NCBI GenBank assembly: GCA_028751875.1
Contig: CM054155.1
Location: forward strand, 6,936,646 to 7,000,645
DNA from: Rapana venosa
Taxonomy: Eukaryota; Mollusca; Gastropoda; Neogastropoda; Muricidae
DNA length: 64,000 bases
Reading direction: 5' to 3'
The position numbers were made by a program, and so were the translations under genes. Shown here in pieces: positions 40,965-51,485 of the stretch. Under the pieces are notes generated by a model that searched no databases, had not been told where the DNA came from, and saw only the letters and a list, made by a program, of their open reading frames with translations. The stretch's first letter is position 1. Every line of letters starts with the position of its first letter.

Positions 40965-41224
40965 ATTTTTCCCCTGCAACTTAAAGACAAGATTGTGGGC
41001 TTCATGATGGATGGCCATTTTTGGAATGCCTGCTGGTCTTTGCAGGGCTGATGAGGTAGCATGGGAGGGGTGGGGGTGGGGGTGAAAGGAAACAGGATTT
41101 AGTGCCTGCAGCACAGGAGATGGTAGATACAAGCAAAACTCGTGAAAGGCAAACAAATATAAAAGAGAAATAATGAAAAACAACTCCATGCATATGCATG
41201 TTTTGTATACAATTAAAGTGCATC

Positions 41225-41635
41225 TGACTTACTTGACTTATGCCTCTTGTTCCTTGGGGAACATAGGGCTGCAACAACACCCCTCCAACGAATTCAGTTT
41301 TGGGAGATCCTCTTCAGCTCAGGCCTGTCATTCCGCTTCCTTCGTTTTCTTCGTCAACACTTCTGCGCCAGGTCTGTTTTGGTCGACCAACTTTCCGCTT
41401 CCCTTGTGGATTCCAGTCAAGGGCCTCCTGGTGACATTTGACGCAGGTTTGCGGAGTGTATGGCCGATCCATCCCCATTCCTTTGTTTATAATGGAGTCG
41501 ATTGGAGTTGTCTGGTCCTGTCCACAGTTGTTTGTTGGATATGACTTCCGGCCATCTGATGTTGAGGATGTTCCTGAGGCATTTGTTGGTAAAAGACTGG
41601 AGTTTGTGGGTGTTGGTTTTGTGCATCTACGTTAA
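41225..41635 (-). mobile_element. RTE/craniofacial-type LINE C-terminal fragment
   Basis: Minus strand: KLQSFTNKCLRNILNIRWPE and VISNKQLW, then a DSI..KRKWG.IGHTLR-like block and a GRP.QTWRRS-like block near 41390, ending EGCCCSPMFPKEQEA. This order (FxNKCLRxIL, W...ISNxxLW, WxWIGHTLRK, GRP..TWRR) is the C-terminal domain of a widespread LINE class, also seen at 43642-43947. Frameshifted. Confidence 0.75.
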
Positions 41636-41639
41636 CAAA

Positions 41640-42056
41640 AACAAACTTCACAAAAATATATCATGTGGTGTATATAACATTTCTAATTAACTCATTGCAC
41701 AGATCGCTGTTGCACTTGGAAGACATTTTGACCAGTTGTGAGTATGGAGAAAATACAGTTGCTAATATTTTTTATGTTTAGGCTTTTGTCAATAATGAGA
41801 AGTCTTTCAGAAAAGTCGTTTTCAAATACATTAAGCAGAGCAGCTGTTACTTGTGGCAGGCAATGGGAAGGTAAGGAAGTGTTTGATCACCCTACAGCGG
41901 GTTACCGGTAGGGAAAAGTTTTGTTGTTGTTGTTATTTGCCATTATATTTATGGCTTCCCAACTCGTTATCAATACTATCTGTCATCTGTCCCTACCCCA
42001 TCTACACACCCATTCTCCTCCAAAAAATACAGGATCCCTGCAAAAACTCTAGACAT
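41640..42056. other. Unique DNA, nothing recognised
   Basis: AT-rich sequence with a short (GTT)n at 41923-41936. No coding signal or repeat family seen. Confidence 0.5.
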
Positions 42057-42497
42057 TCAACACCCCAGCATTTTTCTTTTTCTTAGAGCAGCAAGACATT
42101 CTTCAAACGAGGTGTCATACCCCGCTTTTGTTGTACTGCCTTCAGTTCCTCTGCTGACGCGAGGAAGACACTGCAAGCACTCTAGAAAATGAAAGAGTTG
42201 GTGCAAGTGACTTTGAAAAACGAAGGGATCTGCCAAAAAAGCTGAATGGAGGACAACAGAGCCATCAATCAGAAAAAAAGGCACAGACAGTGTCTGAGGG
42301 GTTTGCAACGTGACCACTGGTGTGGGCTGGCTGGTGCGGATTAACAGTGTCCTGCTCTTAGACAGCCGTTGATCTGCACTGTACAGAGGTCTGAACATCC
42401 TGTAGTCAGCGGTGCTGTACAGCTGCTGTAGACGATGACTAGGTACAAAATACCAACCAGGATTTGCAGCACGGTTTGAAGCTGATGTACTTTGATT
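42057..42497 (-). CDS. Possible terminal coding exon of an unidentified gene
   Basis: The minus-strand frame is open for 146 codons from a potential acceptor (TTTTAAAG|AATC at 42498) to TGA at 42057. It has a methionine at 42398, but codons upstream of it continue in a protein-like manner (NPGWYFVPSHRLQQLYSTAD). The rest is mixed polar and hydrophobic sequence (SVPFFLIDGSVVLHSAF, LHQLFHFLECLQCLP) without simple-repeat bias, ending EECLAALRKRKMLGC. I do not recognise the family and see no catalytic motif. The last 60 or so bases have a diverged echo at 44275-44345, so it may instead be part of a repeat. No upstream exon was identified. Confidence 0.35.
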   Translation of the reverse strand, partial: NQSTSASNRAANPGWYFVPSHRLQQLYSTADYRMFRPLYSADQRLSKSRTLLIRTSQPTPVVTLQTPQTLSVPFFLIDGSVVLHSAFLADPFVFQSHLHQLFHFLECLQCLPRVSRGTEGSTTKAGYDTSFEECLAALRKRKMLGC

Positions 42498-42670
42498 CTT
42501 TAAAAGTTAACACCAAAAGCTACAAGCTTGTTATTGCTAGGATTCCAAAATGCTGTTTGTTTTCAATGCTTATTCTCATTTCTGAATAACAAAACTATAT
42601 AAACCAAAAGTCTGTTGATGTTCCTATGTATGAAGGGATAGCGCATGGCACGAACTTACTATTTTCCTGT

Positions 42671-42672
<2 letters not shown>

Positions 42673-42715
<43 letters not shown>

Positions 42716-42770
42716 TATGGAATTTATATAGCGCTGAATCTTGTAAAGCAACAAATCAAAGCGCTCAGAT
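42673..42770 (-). mobile_element. LINE 3' tail, minus strand
   Basis: Thirteen AAT units then GTATGGAATTTATATAGCGC and 'caacaaatcaaagcgctcag'. Essentially the same as 26588-26665; a SINE A body follows directly. Confidence 0.7.
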
Positions 42771-42774
42771 GACA

Positions 42775-42996
42775 ATTTTTTTCTTTCGAGGATAATGGAA
42801 TAAGCACTCATGTGCTTTTTTTTTTACATCTAGTCCCCATGTGTATGCGGTTTTGTAAATTTTGTCATCTGTTCCCACCGGCACAAAATGGCCTACTCTT
42901 TCGAAAAGCGGAACAGGATTTAACGTGTGCGCAAGATGTTCTGCATGCGTTCGCACACGGGGCCTCGGTTTATAATCTCATCTGAAGGACTTTAGC
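42775..42996 (+). mobile_element. SINE family A body
   Basis: 'tcgaggataatggaataagc', 'gtcatctgttcccaccggca', 'gcggaacaggatttaacgtg', 'tctcatctgaaggacttta'. Headless copy in the same display orientation as 13735-13960. Confidence 0.75.
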
Positions 42997-43479
42997 GGAA
43001 TTGAGAACCGTCCAGTGATAAATCGATGAATTACCCTTTCAAAAAATCAGGTAGGTGTTACAGACATTAGAGAATAATCATTAAATTTGAGCAACTTCAG
43101 TATACTTGAGTATTTCTGCTGTCTGTTTTTCTACGTTGTTACGTTGCATAATTATATTGTACTAGATTTCACAGGAGGTTGTTTTGACTTGCAGCGTCTT
43201 TCTCCAAATAATTGAACAACAAACAGTAGGTTTCTTCTTCTTCTCTGCGTGCCCTAATTGGGAGAAAGGCGCTGTGCCTGGTCTTCTCCTACGCTTGTGA
43301 TTGATCATGAGGTCTGTCCCTGGCCTCAGCCCACACAGTCATTCCGGTTTTAGAGCAGGAAGGGGTGCGCTAAGTTTGGCACTGGGTTCTGAATCCTTGG
43401 CTGAGTTAGATTGGGTTTGTGCTGAGCAAGGACCGACAGCAGATATATGCTACTTCATTGCTGAATTCAGAATATTGGA
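42997..43479. other. Unique DNA, nothing recognised
   Basis: No coding signal. 43235-43470 has higher G+C ('gggagaaaggcgctgtgcct'), suggesting an unclassified repeat, but no second copy is in the window. Confidence 0.4.
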
Positions 43480-43597
43480 CTGATCCCCGAAGGCGGAATG
43501 TAGCTACCTTAATGGTGGGTGGAACATAACGGTTGCATACGCAAAACTACCACCATTGGTGACCTCGGGGTCTAGCCAAGGAACAAAAGAAAATATT
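43480..43597 (+). mobile_element. Family C SINE 3' tail
   Basis: 'gaatgtagctaccttaatgg', 'gttgcatacgcaaaactacc', 'gtctagccaaggaacaaaag'. Headless relative of the tail at 32145-32262. Confidence 0.6.
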
Positions 43598-43641
43598 GGA
43601 TTTCATAACATTCCTACTAGTGCACACATTTAAGAACCTGT

Positions 43642-43947
43642 TTGTACTTTTCAGAGAGACCTCTTTACCAGGACAGCATGGACAACATCATCATGCATAG
43701 GCGATGGGGATGGATAGGGCATATCTGCCGTCGGGAACAGGGAAACATCGCCCGAACAGCCCTCCACTGGACACCAGAGGGAAAACGCAAACGAGGACGA
43801 CCCAAGAACACTTGGCGTCGGACTGTCGAAGCAGAGCTGAAGACCTTCCAACATACCTGGGGAACCATTCAGAAGCTGGCCCAGGACAGACAGGAGTGGA
43901 GAACATTTGTTGCTGCCCTACGTGCCAATAAGGCACAAAGGCATTGA
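43642..43947 (+). mobile_element. RTE/craniofacial-type LINE C-terminal ORF fragment
   Basis: Open plus-strand frame of 101 codons. RRWGWIGHICRREQGNIART then ALHWTPEGKRKRGRPKNTWR and RTVEAELKTFQHTW, ending near DRQEWRTFVAALRANK. This is the terminal domain of the LINE class also seen at 41225-41635. It is intact in frame but lacks RT and EN, so it is a short 5'-truncated copy, not a host gene. Confidence 0.82.
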
Positions 43948-44984
43948 TGATGATCTTTACCAGGACAGATAGGGCAAACGTATGAAACCAACTAAGACTT
44001 ACAGATGATAAGTAACATTTGACATGGAAACAGTGAACACAAGACTGAATCCACAAGTGATGAGTTTGGAATGAAAATCTGACAAAGATTCACACCTTCC
44101 CATCAATTTGAATAGAAAAAAATCTATAGGGCTTTCCTTTCGGAAAAAAAGTCCATCAGTTTTTTAAACTTGTTTGTTAGCTGCCGAATCCATAATTGTA
44201 AGAAACATCATTTGATACAGAGCCTTCATTTCATCTGAGTATTTTAGTCATGAAAGTAGGACACAACAACACTTTCTCTTTCTGCTTTAATTTCTGGCCA
44301 GACAAAAGCATTTTCCAGATGAGATGCCATACTTCGATTTTTTCCAACATAGCAGACATCAGCTAGTGGCAAAAGTGATATATCATAGGACGCTTTTTAT
44401 AAAATGGAAGGTGACCTAAAGGGATGAACATGCCTGCGCTAGAAGCAAAGAGCAGATAACAGACGGGCCATCTGCTAGGAAAAGGGCACGTAACTTGGTG
44501 CATTGGTGATTAGAACAATGCCCTTGGTGTGCTGGTGAGAGTGGTGTGCGTTGTGATCTGTATGGTGGGTTTACATGAAACAAATGATCGTCAATATTAC
44601 ATGATGTTATACACTCAACGATCATTAATGTGGCAGAGCCTTGAGTACACGATTGCAAGTAACACGAACGGCATACGTTATTTTAATATAAAAAGTCAGA
44701 GTACTACTTCGTAAAGGAACTGGTGTTTGGTAGAAAACTGAGGATAGTACACAACAATGTAGACCACAAAGTGCGTGGTTCATTTTTAAAGGTTTAAGTT
44801 AAGGCTAGCCCAGTAGTACGTATAGAGTATAACATATCCTGTTTACTTCATAGTTATCACGTAAAGCTTTTCATGTTGCCAGTAGAATGTCTACTTGGTT
44901 CACCTATTTGCCATGAATCAGAAGAGGTTTGTCCTGTTATAACAGAATCCCTTCTTTTGCCTCATACGTGGTGTATATATTAAT
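43948..44984. other. Unique DNA, nothing recognised
   Basis: AT-rich. The minus strand near 44255-44390 has a short open stretch resembling the end of the frame at 42057-42497. No other signal seen. Confidence 0.45.
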
Positions 44985-45250
44985 GTTTGTCCGTCGTGTT
45001 CGACGATGACCTCCAAAACAGCAGCGGAGGCAGCTGCTGTTTCGTAAATTGGGCAGAAATTTGATTATAGTGGAGATGCCTTGCCCACAGCACACCCCCA
45101 CTCTCTCGGCCAAGTGAGCATATGGACAGTCAGCGTGCAGTACACAAGGACTGCGCAAGTCAAGCCTCCTAGTCAGAGAGTCATAGTCGATCACTAACGA
45201 CTAAGCTGTACCCCTCAATGGTTTAATCAAGAACTGTGATAAAGCCTAGG
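44985..45250. repeat. Dispersed repeat family D, copy 2 (inverted relative to copy 1)
   Basis: 'gtccgtcgtgttcgacgatg', 'cactctctcggccaag' and 'agagagtcatagtcgatcac' are reverse complements of blocks at 2325-2690. Small indels separate the two copies. Confidence 0.7.
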
Positions 45251-45487
45251 CACTGAAGGCAAATCTTAATCAGCCCCTGTATTCTACTTGGTGTTTCTTT
45301 TAGATGTCGTCGATTCTTTGATTTAGTCAGTTAATGTTGCAGATATATTAACAGGTCAGGGCATACAGTAATTGAGACTGTGGTAGCCAGTGCTATCGGT
45401 AGCAATGTATGTTGAAAAGAAGTTTATGGCCAAGAAAGTGTATGGGTGATATTGACGATGACGTTGATGATTGCTGTTGTTGTTGTT

Positions 45488-45592
45488 AATATATCCTCCT
45501 CCTCCTCCTCCTCATCATCATCATCACCACCATCATCATCATCACCATCATCATTATCACCACCATCATCACCATCACCGTTATTATCTGTA
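45488..45592. repeat. (TCC)n and (ATC/ACC)n trinucleotide repeat
   Basis: TCC units at 45494-45512 followed by ATC/ACC units. Frames across it are poly-Ser or poly-Met/Met-Val shadows. Confidence 0.88.
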
Positions 45593-45789
45593 TATTCATA
45601 TATAGAATATAAAGTTGGCTACCAACACGATACGTGCATGGCTCTCGGACAGACGCAAATTTCGGAAAGAGAATAGGTAGTAAAGGCAAAGAGAAGTTGA
45701 TGCCATGACCTGTCAGACAGAACTAACGACAAGCTATGGCACACAGTACCTTCATGTTTCAGTAGACTGGCACTGACAATTTTCTGACA

Positions 45790-46000
45790 TTTCATGTCAT
45801 TTCATTCCATACCACTTTAAGTCACGGTAGATTTCTCTGCGTGAAATTCGAGCTGCTCTCCCCGGGGAGAGCGTGTTGCCGCAAAAAATTAGATAGAAAT
45901 AAATTATTTTATTTTTTCCTGCTTTCCAACTGTATGGGGTTTCCCTATCGGGGGCTTTTTAAAAGAAATTTTCCCCCGGGCAACTTCGTTGCCGTGGGAC
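45790..46000 (-). mobile_element. SINE family B, minus strand, cut by assembly gap
   Basis: 'ataccactttaagtcacggt', 'ttctctgcgtgaaattcgag', 'ctctccccggggagagcgtg', then 'caacttcgttgccgtggg' running into N. The sequence just before the gap shows homopolymer-rich noise. Confidence 0.75.
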
Positions 46001-46500
46001 NNNNNNNNNNNNNNNNNNNNNNNNNNNNNNNNNNNNNNNNNNNNNNNNNNNNNNNNNNNNNNNNNNNNNNNNNNNNNNNNNNNNNNNNNNNNNNNNNNNN
46101 NNNNNNNNNNNNNNNNNNNNNNNNNNNNNNNNNNNNNNNNNNNNNNNNNNNNNNNNNNNNNNNNNNNNNNNNNNNNNNNNNNNNNNNNNNNNNNNNNNNN
46201 NNNNNNNNNNNNNNNNNNNNNNNNNNNNNNNNNNNNNNNNNNNNNNNNNNNNNNNNNNNNNNNNNNNNNNNNNNNNNNNNNNNNNNNNNNNNNNNNNNNN
46301 NNNNNNNNNNNNNNNNNNNNNNNNNNNNNNNNNNNNNNNNNNNNNNNNNNNNNNNNNNNNNNNNNNNNNNNNNNNNNNNNNNNNNNNNNNNNNNNNNNNN
46401 NNNNNNNNNNNNNNNNNNNNNNNNNNNNNNNNNNNNNNNNNNNNNNNNNNNNNNNNNNNNNNNNNNNNNNNNNNNNNNNNNNNNNNNNNNNNNNNNNNNN
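46001..46500. other. Scaffold gap of exactly 500 N
   Basis: A run of 500 undefined bases, a placeholder length. Sequence on the right side starts inside the 34-bp minisatellite of EBPL intron 3, so the gap separates two contigs whose ends do not belong together by simple continuation. Confidence 0.98.
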
Positions 46501-46705
46501 GGGAATGATTGTGTAGCTAGTTGTGAAAATATATTGGGAAAATTGTGTAGCTAGTTGTGAAAAATATTGGGAATGACTGTGTAGCTAGGTGTGAAAAATA
46601 TTGGGAATGATTGTGTAGCTAGTTGTGGACAATATTGGGAATGATTGTGTAGCTAGTTGTGGACAATATTGGGAATGATTGTGTAGCTAGTTGTGGAAAA
46701 TATTG
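46501..46705. repeat. 34-bp minisatellite, clean copy
   Basis: About six units of ATTGGGAATGATTGTGTAGC + TAGTTGTGGACAAT, with AAAAAT in place of GACAAT in some. Truncated on the left by the gap. Confidence 0.9.
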
Positions 46706-47449
46706 GGAATGAAGCAGTTAAGTGCTATGTTCCTCCTGTTTTTTTGTTGGTGTTGTGCGTATACATGTGAACTGTGTCCATGGAGGTGAGGAGTAAATGT
46801 TTAGCTGGTTGTGAACAATATGTGACGCTCCACCATGAAATGAGTCGCTTAGCACCTGACTCGCTTTTCTGCTAGGAGCCATTTTAGGCAGGTGGGTGTC
46901 AGGTTGTCGATTTTGAGATTGTGATTGATTATAAGACTATAGCCATTTTGATTCCTTGTGCTTTTAAACGTGTTTTAAAAATACCCCAACCCTCATTCTG
47001 ACTGCCTGTTATGATGCTAAACTTGTCAAATTCTCATTTGTCACTTCCTGCAGTCTGTCATTTCAATTTGTGATAACTTTTCATAGATTTATCTGACTTT
47101 CAATCTGTTTTCTGTATTGAACACCCTTTTTATTGCAGATGAATAACATGTCGATAACTTAAAACTGACCTCTGGTGCAATGCCACTCATTATGTGGTGC
47201 AGCGTCACATTTGGAGTGAAGAGCTGGTGTTCCTCTCCAGTCTGTTGTTAGTGTTAACAATATTTTTTAATATTATGTTTTAATCTTTTCTCTTCGTTGC
47301 TGTTGTTGTGTGTTTCTGTTTTCAGGTAAGCTCTGCCACTGATGACACTCCCAACATGATCAGATTGATACCCCCATGTATTGGCAGCCCTCAGTTGTCT
47401 CATGACTTAAGGTGTTGACGTGTTTCCTTGTCTGTGTGTGCATGGCCAG
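46706..47449. other. EBPL intron 3, second copy
   Basis: Matches 19261-20006, but without the homopolymer noise that affects the first copy up to about 19420. The AG|GT ratchet-like site is at 47324-47327. No other feature. Confidence 0.6.
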
Positions 47450-47757
47450 GCTGGATGACCTTCTGCCCCGAGTGGTTGACAGGCAGCAAAGCTCTGGTGA
47501 CCGACAACTTCCTGTACCTCTGGGTCTACCTCTTCTTCTTCAACATGCTGTGGGTCGTCATCCCCTTCGCCCTCATGTACCACTCCTGGGTGGACATCCG
47601 CGACAATGGCATTGCTCCAGACTTTGGATCCTCGGCACCACGGATCTCCAGAAAGCATGAAAACTACACTGGGAGCCAAGGGGGAAAGCAGGAGGCGTAC
47701 ACGAGGGCCACATTGTCCTCCAGTCGCTACAGCCTGCGGGGTCGCAAGGACTTGTAA
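47450..47757 (+). CDS. EBPL: EBPL exon 4, second copy
   Basis: Appears identical to 20007-20314 along its whole length, including acceptor GGCCAG, the WMTFCPEWLTG start, the FFFNMLWVVIPFAL helix, the Ser/Arg-rich tail and TAA. Exons 1-3 of this copy would lie in or beyond the gap and are not present. Absence of any substitution over 308 bp, while flanking non-coding DNA carries indels, fits either two alleles or a very recent duplicate. Confidence 0.9.
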
Positions 47758-49117
47758 AAATGCATCCTGACATGGGGGGTTGGGGTCAGAAAGTTTGATC
47801 TGGAATTGAAGAGAAGTAATGTATTGCTCAAAACCATTGGGGGGTCTAGTTACATCAGCATCATTGTTGAAGTCCTGGTGAGAGTGAGATCCTGTGAAGA
47901 TATTTTTAGGAAAAACATTTTGAATTTACTTGGTTTGATTTGGGTAGAGAAAACGTGTCTGTGAAGAATTCAACAGGGCTTCACTTGTGACGTGCAAGCT
48001 GTATATGATTTAGAGACTAGGAGCAGATGGATGCGGCATGGATTCTTAAATCTGAGCTGTATGTGATTTAGATACAGAATTTTCTCAGATGGTTGGAATA
48101 ATACATCTGTCACCAGCTGCCTATATCAGAATGGGTGCCATGTAGAACTTAATTTTTTAAAATTATAAATTATTTCTTTCCTGTACAATTTTGTTTATAG
48201 TTTATACAAATGTAATACTTGCATATATAGTTAGTTTCTGTCTTAGTTTTTGATGATTTGCTGTAAACTTTGTGAAGGTTTACTAACTTTTTCGTTTATC
48301 AATCTGTTGAAAGTGTTTAATGGGTGTGACAGAAGGGTAGTTATTGTATTATTTTATTGTTTTTAATACCAGGCCTCTGCTGCATTTTTGCAGGAGCGAA
48401 TATCAAATTGTCACTCTTTGAGTTGTGCACCAGGTATCATACCTTTCATCTTATTTCTTGATCAAGTGCAATCATCACCTGCCTTTAAACAAAATATCCT
48501 CCTCTTTCTTCCACTTATCCAAGGAATTTTCATATAGAAGTTTAATTAAAAACTTTTACCTGGTCTTAGAAACTTGTGAAAACATTATTAAAAAATAGTA
48601 TTTATTTGATATGAAATTCAGAGTATTATATTAGTTTGGAATATATTGTTCAACTGACATGTTTTGTGAATAGAAATGTTAAGGTAGCTTAAAAGGTTTA
48701 GATTGAAACTGTCTCTTTGAAAAGCTAGCTGTGATCAAGTTTAGAAGAGGCCTTTTTCGAAAGGAGCGTTTATTTTAGTAGATGGAATTTTTTATCATAA
48801 AAGCTTGTGGAGAAACGGTTTCTATGTCTTTTTGCAGTTTTGAAGTTTGGTAATGATGTTAGATGGCTTGATAGTTTTAGAGCATGTCATGTTCTCATTA
48901 TGTAGCTCTCCGTTAAATTCAGATTCACAAATCACTTTGTTATTGATGTGTCAAATTTTTTTGTACGTAATTAAAAAGAAAGATTATAGTACGATTTCTT
49001 TTTTACTTTGTGTTACAGGAAGCATTGTTTTTGTCGTAATTCGATTGTTCTTGTTATATATTTATGTACAGATGTGATTTAAAAAAAAAAAAGGTTGTTA
49101 ATTATAAAAACCTTATA
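47758..49117 (+). other. EBPL: Probable EBPL 3' UTR, second copy
   Basis: Corresponds to 20315-21677 with short indels. Nothing else recognised. Confidence 0.45.
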
Positions 49118-49507
49118 TCACGGACACTGTAGCTGAGTAGTTAAGATCATTCAACTTCAATCCCGTGGGTCTGTGAATTTGTGGGTTCAAATCTTGGCGG
49201 AGTCTGGTGAACTAAGGGTGCATATTTTTTACACTCTTTCCAGGTCAACCTCAAGTGAAGACCTGCCAGTGCCTTTATTCCCTTCATATATATGCATGTA
49301 CATAATTGGAAGATCAAATATGCACGTCGAAGGTCCCGTTATTTATGTCGGTAAGTCAGTTATTCATGTCAGAAACATGAACATACCCAGCATACATCCC
49401 TGAAGTTGGAATGGGGCTGCCTTCATGGTGGCCAAAAACGATCATAATTATACTCCAAATCTCTGTATTGGTGAACTGTGGAGCTCTAGCCGAGCAACAA
49501 GAAAAAA
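49118..49507 (+). mobile_element. tRNA-derived SINE (family C), second copy
   Basis: Same A-box (GTAGCTGAGTAGTTAAGA) and B-box (GGGTTCAAATCTTGG) as 21678-22075, with the same truncation and tail, so the insertion predates the separation of the two copies. Confidence 0.78.
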
Positions 49508-49648
49508 ACCAACACCCTGATATATTTAGAAAAAAATCTTGTATATATATATATATATTCAGTAGTTACTTTTGACAAAACTTTTTAAAAAAGACTTTGT
49601 TTCTATGCGTGCATTATTTTGTTCATGAGATATTTTGCATTTCATCTT

Positions 49649-50072
49649 AATAATAATAATAATAATACATGGAATTTATAAGCGCTATATCTTGCAAAAA
49701 AAAAAAAATCAAAGCGCTTTCATTCATCCTACTCATTCACATGCAGCCAGTTACAATTAATAGTTTTTTTTTACAAATTCAAATGTATACACACATGCTT
49801 GCATGCACACACGCACACTCATGCACACACATAAAGGTTGTACACTCTGGCAGGGTGATGGGGTTTTGGCTGTTGAAGGCAGGGACAAAAATAAAATGGA
49901 ACAAGAGGGGATAATCTTAGGTTTTAAATAAATGTCTTGAGGCCGGATTTAAAACTGTCATAAGAAGGCTTTTGGTGAAGGAAGAGAGGGAGGTCATTCC
50001 GGATTGATGGACCAGAAACAGAGAAAGAGCGACGGCCAACGGTGGACTGGTTAAATCTAGGTATTTTTAAGA
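49649..50072 (-). mobile_element. L2/CR1-like LINE 3' end, second copy
   Basis: Matches 22207-22640. Here the tail phrase reads ATGGAATTTATAAGCGC instead of ATGGAATTTTTTAAGCGC, closer to the family consensus. Confidence 0.65.
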
Positions 50073-51155
50073 ACAAGGTATCTCCTTTTAGATGTAGTCT
50101 CACGTTGATGTTGTATTCCAGCTGTGCCTTTTGACAGCTTGTGTTAGTTCTGAAAACGCTGATGGTAACAATCGTGTTAAACTGACGATGGAGAGTTGGT
50201 TGAAGAGTTATGAAATACTGGTTGCAGAGTATTTTTTGTTATGGTTGTACTTGAATAAACTGACTCGTCCTGCAATGTGAAGTAAAGAGTGATGTGACTG
50301 AGTCATGTTTAGTTAAATATGAGAGAAATATTTTCCTGCTGGCTTGAAGTCATGTTTTGTGGTCATCCATTTCAAATCAATTTGTTCAGCTTGCAGAAAT
50401 TCAGAAAGCCAAATCCAAAGAGTTGTGCTGCAGGAATATTTTGGGTTTTTTTGTTTTGAGGTATCAGAGAAATAGTTTCCTGCTGGCTTGTCGTCATTTT
50501 TTGTGGTCATCCACTTTCAATCAGTCTTTTCAGTTTGCGGAATCAGAAAGAGTTGTGCTACTGGATTTTGTTTGTTTGGTGGGTTTTTTTTGGGTTTTTT
50601 TTTGGGGGGGGGGGGGGGTTGTGAGTTGTTTCACAACAGTTTTATAATGTGGTAATTCAACAGGTACTCGGCTTGGTTTTTTTTTAGTGATGGCAAGTGG
50701 CATTTCTACAAAGTATGGAGATTAGCCCCTTACTCAGAGTAAACTTCTTGATATAACTGGGGAACAGGCTTGCTGTATATTAGGAGTCTTGCCTAAAAGC
50801 TAGTTTGAGTCCAAAGGGAGACAAGAAAAAATCACCAGAACTGTCAAAGGCAAGTCTGCTCTTTAATTCAGTTTAAACTATTTGCTTGGGCTTTGGAGGT
50901 AGAATTAAGCTGATTTTCTGAGTCTGTCATTGGCTTGTATTTTTTATGCTGATTTTCTGTCTGTCGTTGGTTTTTATCTTAAAGGAACATATATCCCATT
51001 ATTTATGTTTTGTTTTGTGATAACTTATGCATTTTTCTTTAAATGTTATATATGAGCTGACCTACAATTGCATTGTGGAATTGTGGACTATAGTGTGAAT
51101 ATTTTCAGTGGTATTTCTTGAAATTTCATGTACCACCAAGTATTATTTTTCTTGA

Positions 51156-51161
51156 AATAAA
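51156..51161 (+). promoter_or_regulatory. Candidate polyadenylation signal AATAAA, second copy
   Basis: CTTGAAATAAAGATTC, as at 23713-23718. Confidence 0.35.
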
Positions 51162-51199
51162 GATTCTTGATGTTTTGAAAGTCTTGAAATCAAACGAGG

Positions 51200-51485
51200 T
51201 AAAAGGTAAAGATGTCCCATAACCTATGAGGTCGTAGGGGAGCGAGGTGTCAGAGACCTCAGCTTCTCCAGGGCAAGGGTATTGAGGGCGGCGCCCATCT
51301 CCTCTCCCTTGCTGCTTTACCTCCTTCCCTGACCCTGAAGAGGGCAGGTACCCATTTACAGCTGGGTGAACTGGGGGACTGTACTGAACCAAGGCGCACA
51401 AACGGTAACCCATCTAATGGTAACCACGCTCGACGTTCTTAACATTGGCTGGGGGAAAGCGAGTGCTCTGAGCTATCCCATTCCC
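51200..51485 (-). mobile_element. 5S-like SINE (family E), second copy
   Basis: Matches 23755-24050 but with a small rearrangement around 51390-51430 ('aaacggtaacccatctaatg') that damages the 5S-like box, and loss of the 'accactga' part of the A-box. This is the most divergent short stretch between the two copies. Confidence 0.75.

Larger units (their letters stand above)
33000..41075. repeat. Macrosatellite: four tandem units of about 2.1 kb
   Basis: Landmarks recur in order. 'ggtaacattggaaaa.ggggt'-type phrases occur at about 34427, 36513, 38605 and 40801 (spacing about 2.09-2.2 kb). 'ttgacgtatcacgtgctgtt' occurs at 33764, 37847 and 40022, and 'gaatgaagcaatagttaatc'-type at 35080, 37168 and 39275. 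Each unit carries a CA tract, a GAA/GAG tract, a GT tract and a TCA/TCG tract in fixed order, separated by conserved unique islands. In unit 2 the first half is replaced by other DNA including a 5S-like SINE. The second assembled copy (60300-64000) contains unit 1 and part of unit 2. The poly-Asp, poly-Ser and poly-Glu frames across it are translated triplet repeats. Confidence 0.85.

Noticed and set aside
45841..46554. 237-codon frame through the gap
   Set aside because: Consists mainly of undefined residues from the 500 N; left part is SINE, right part minisatellite.
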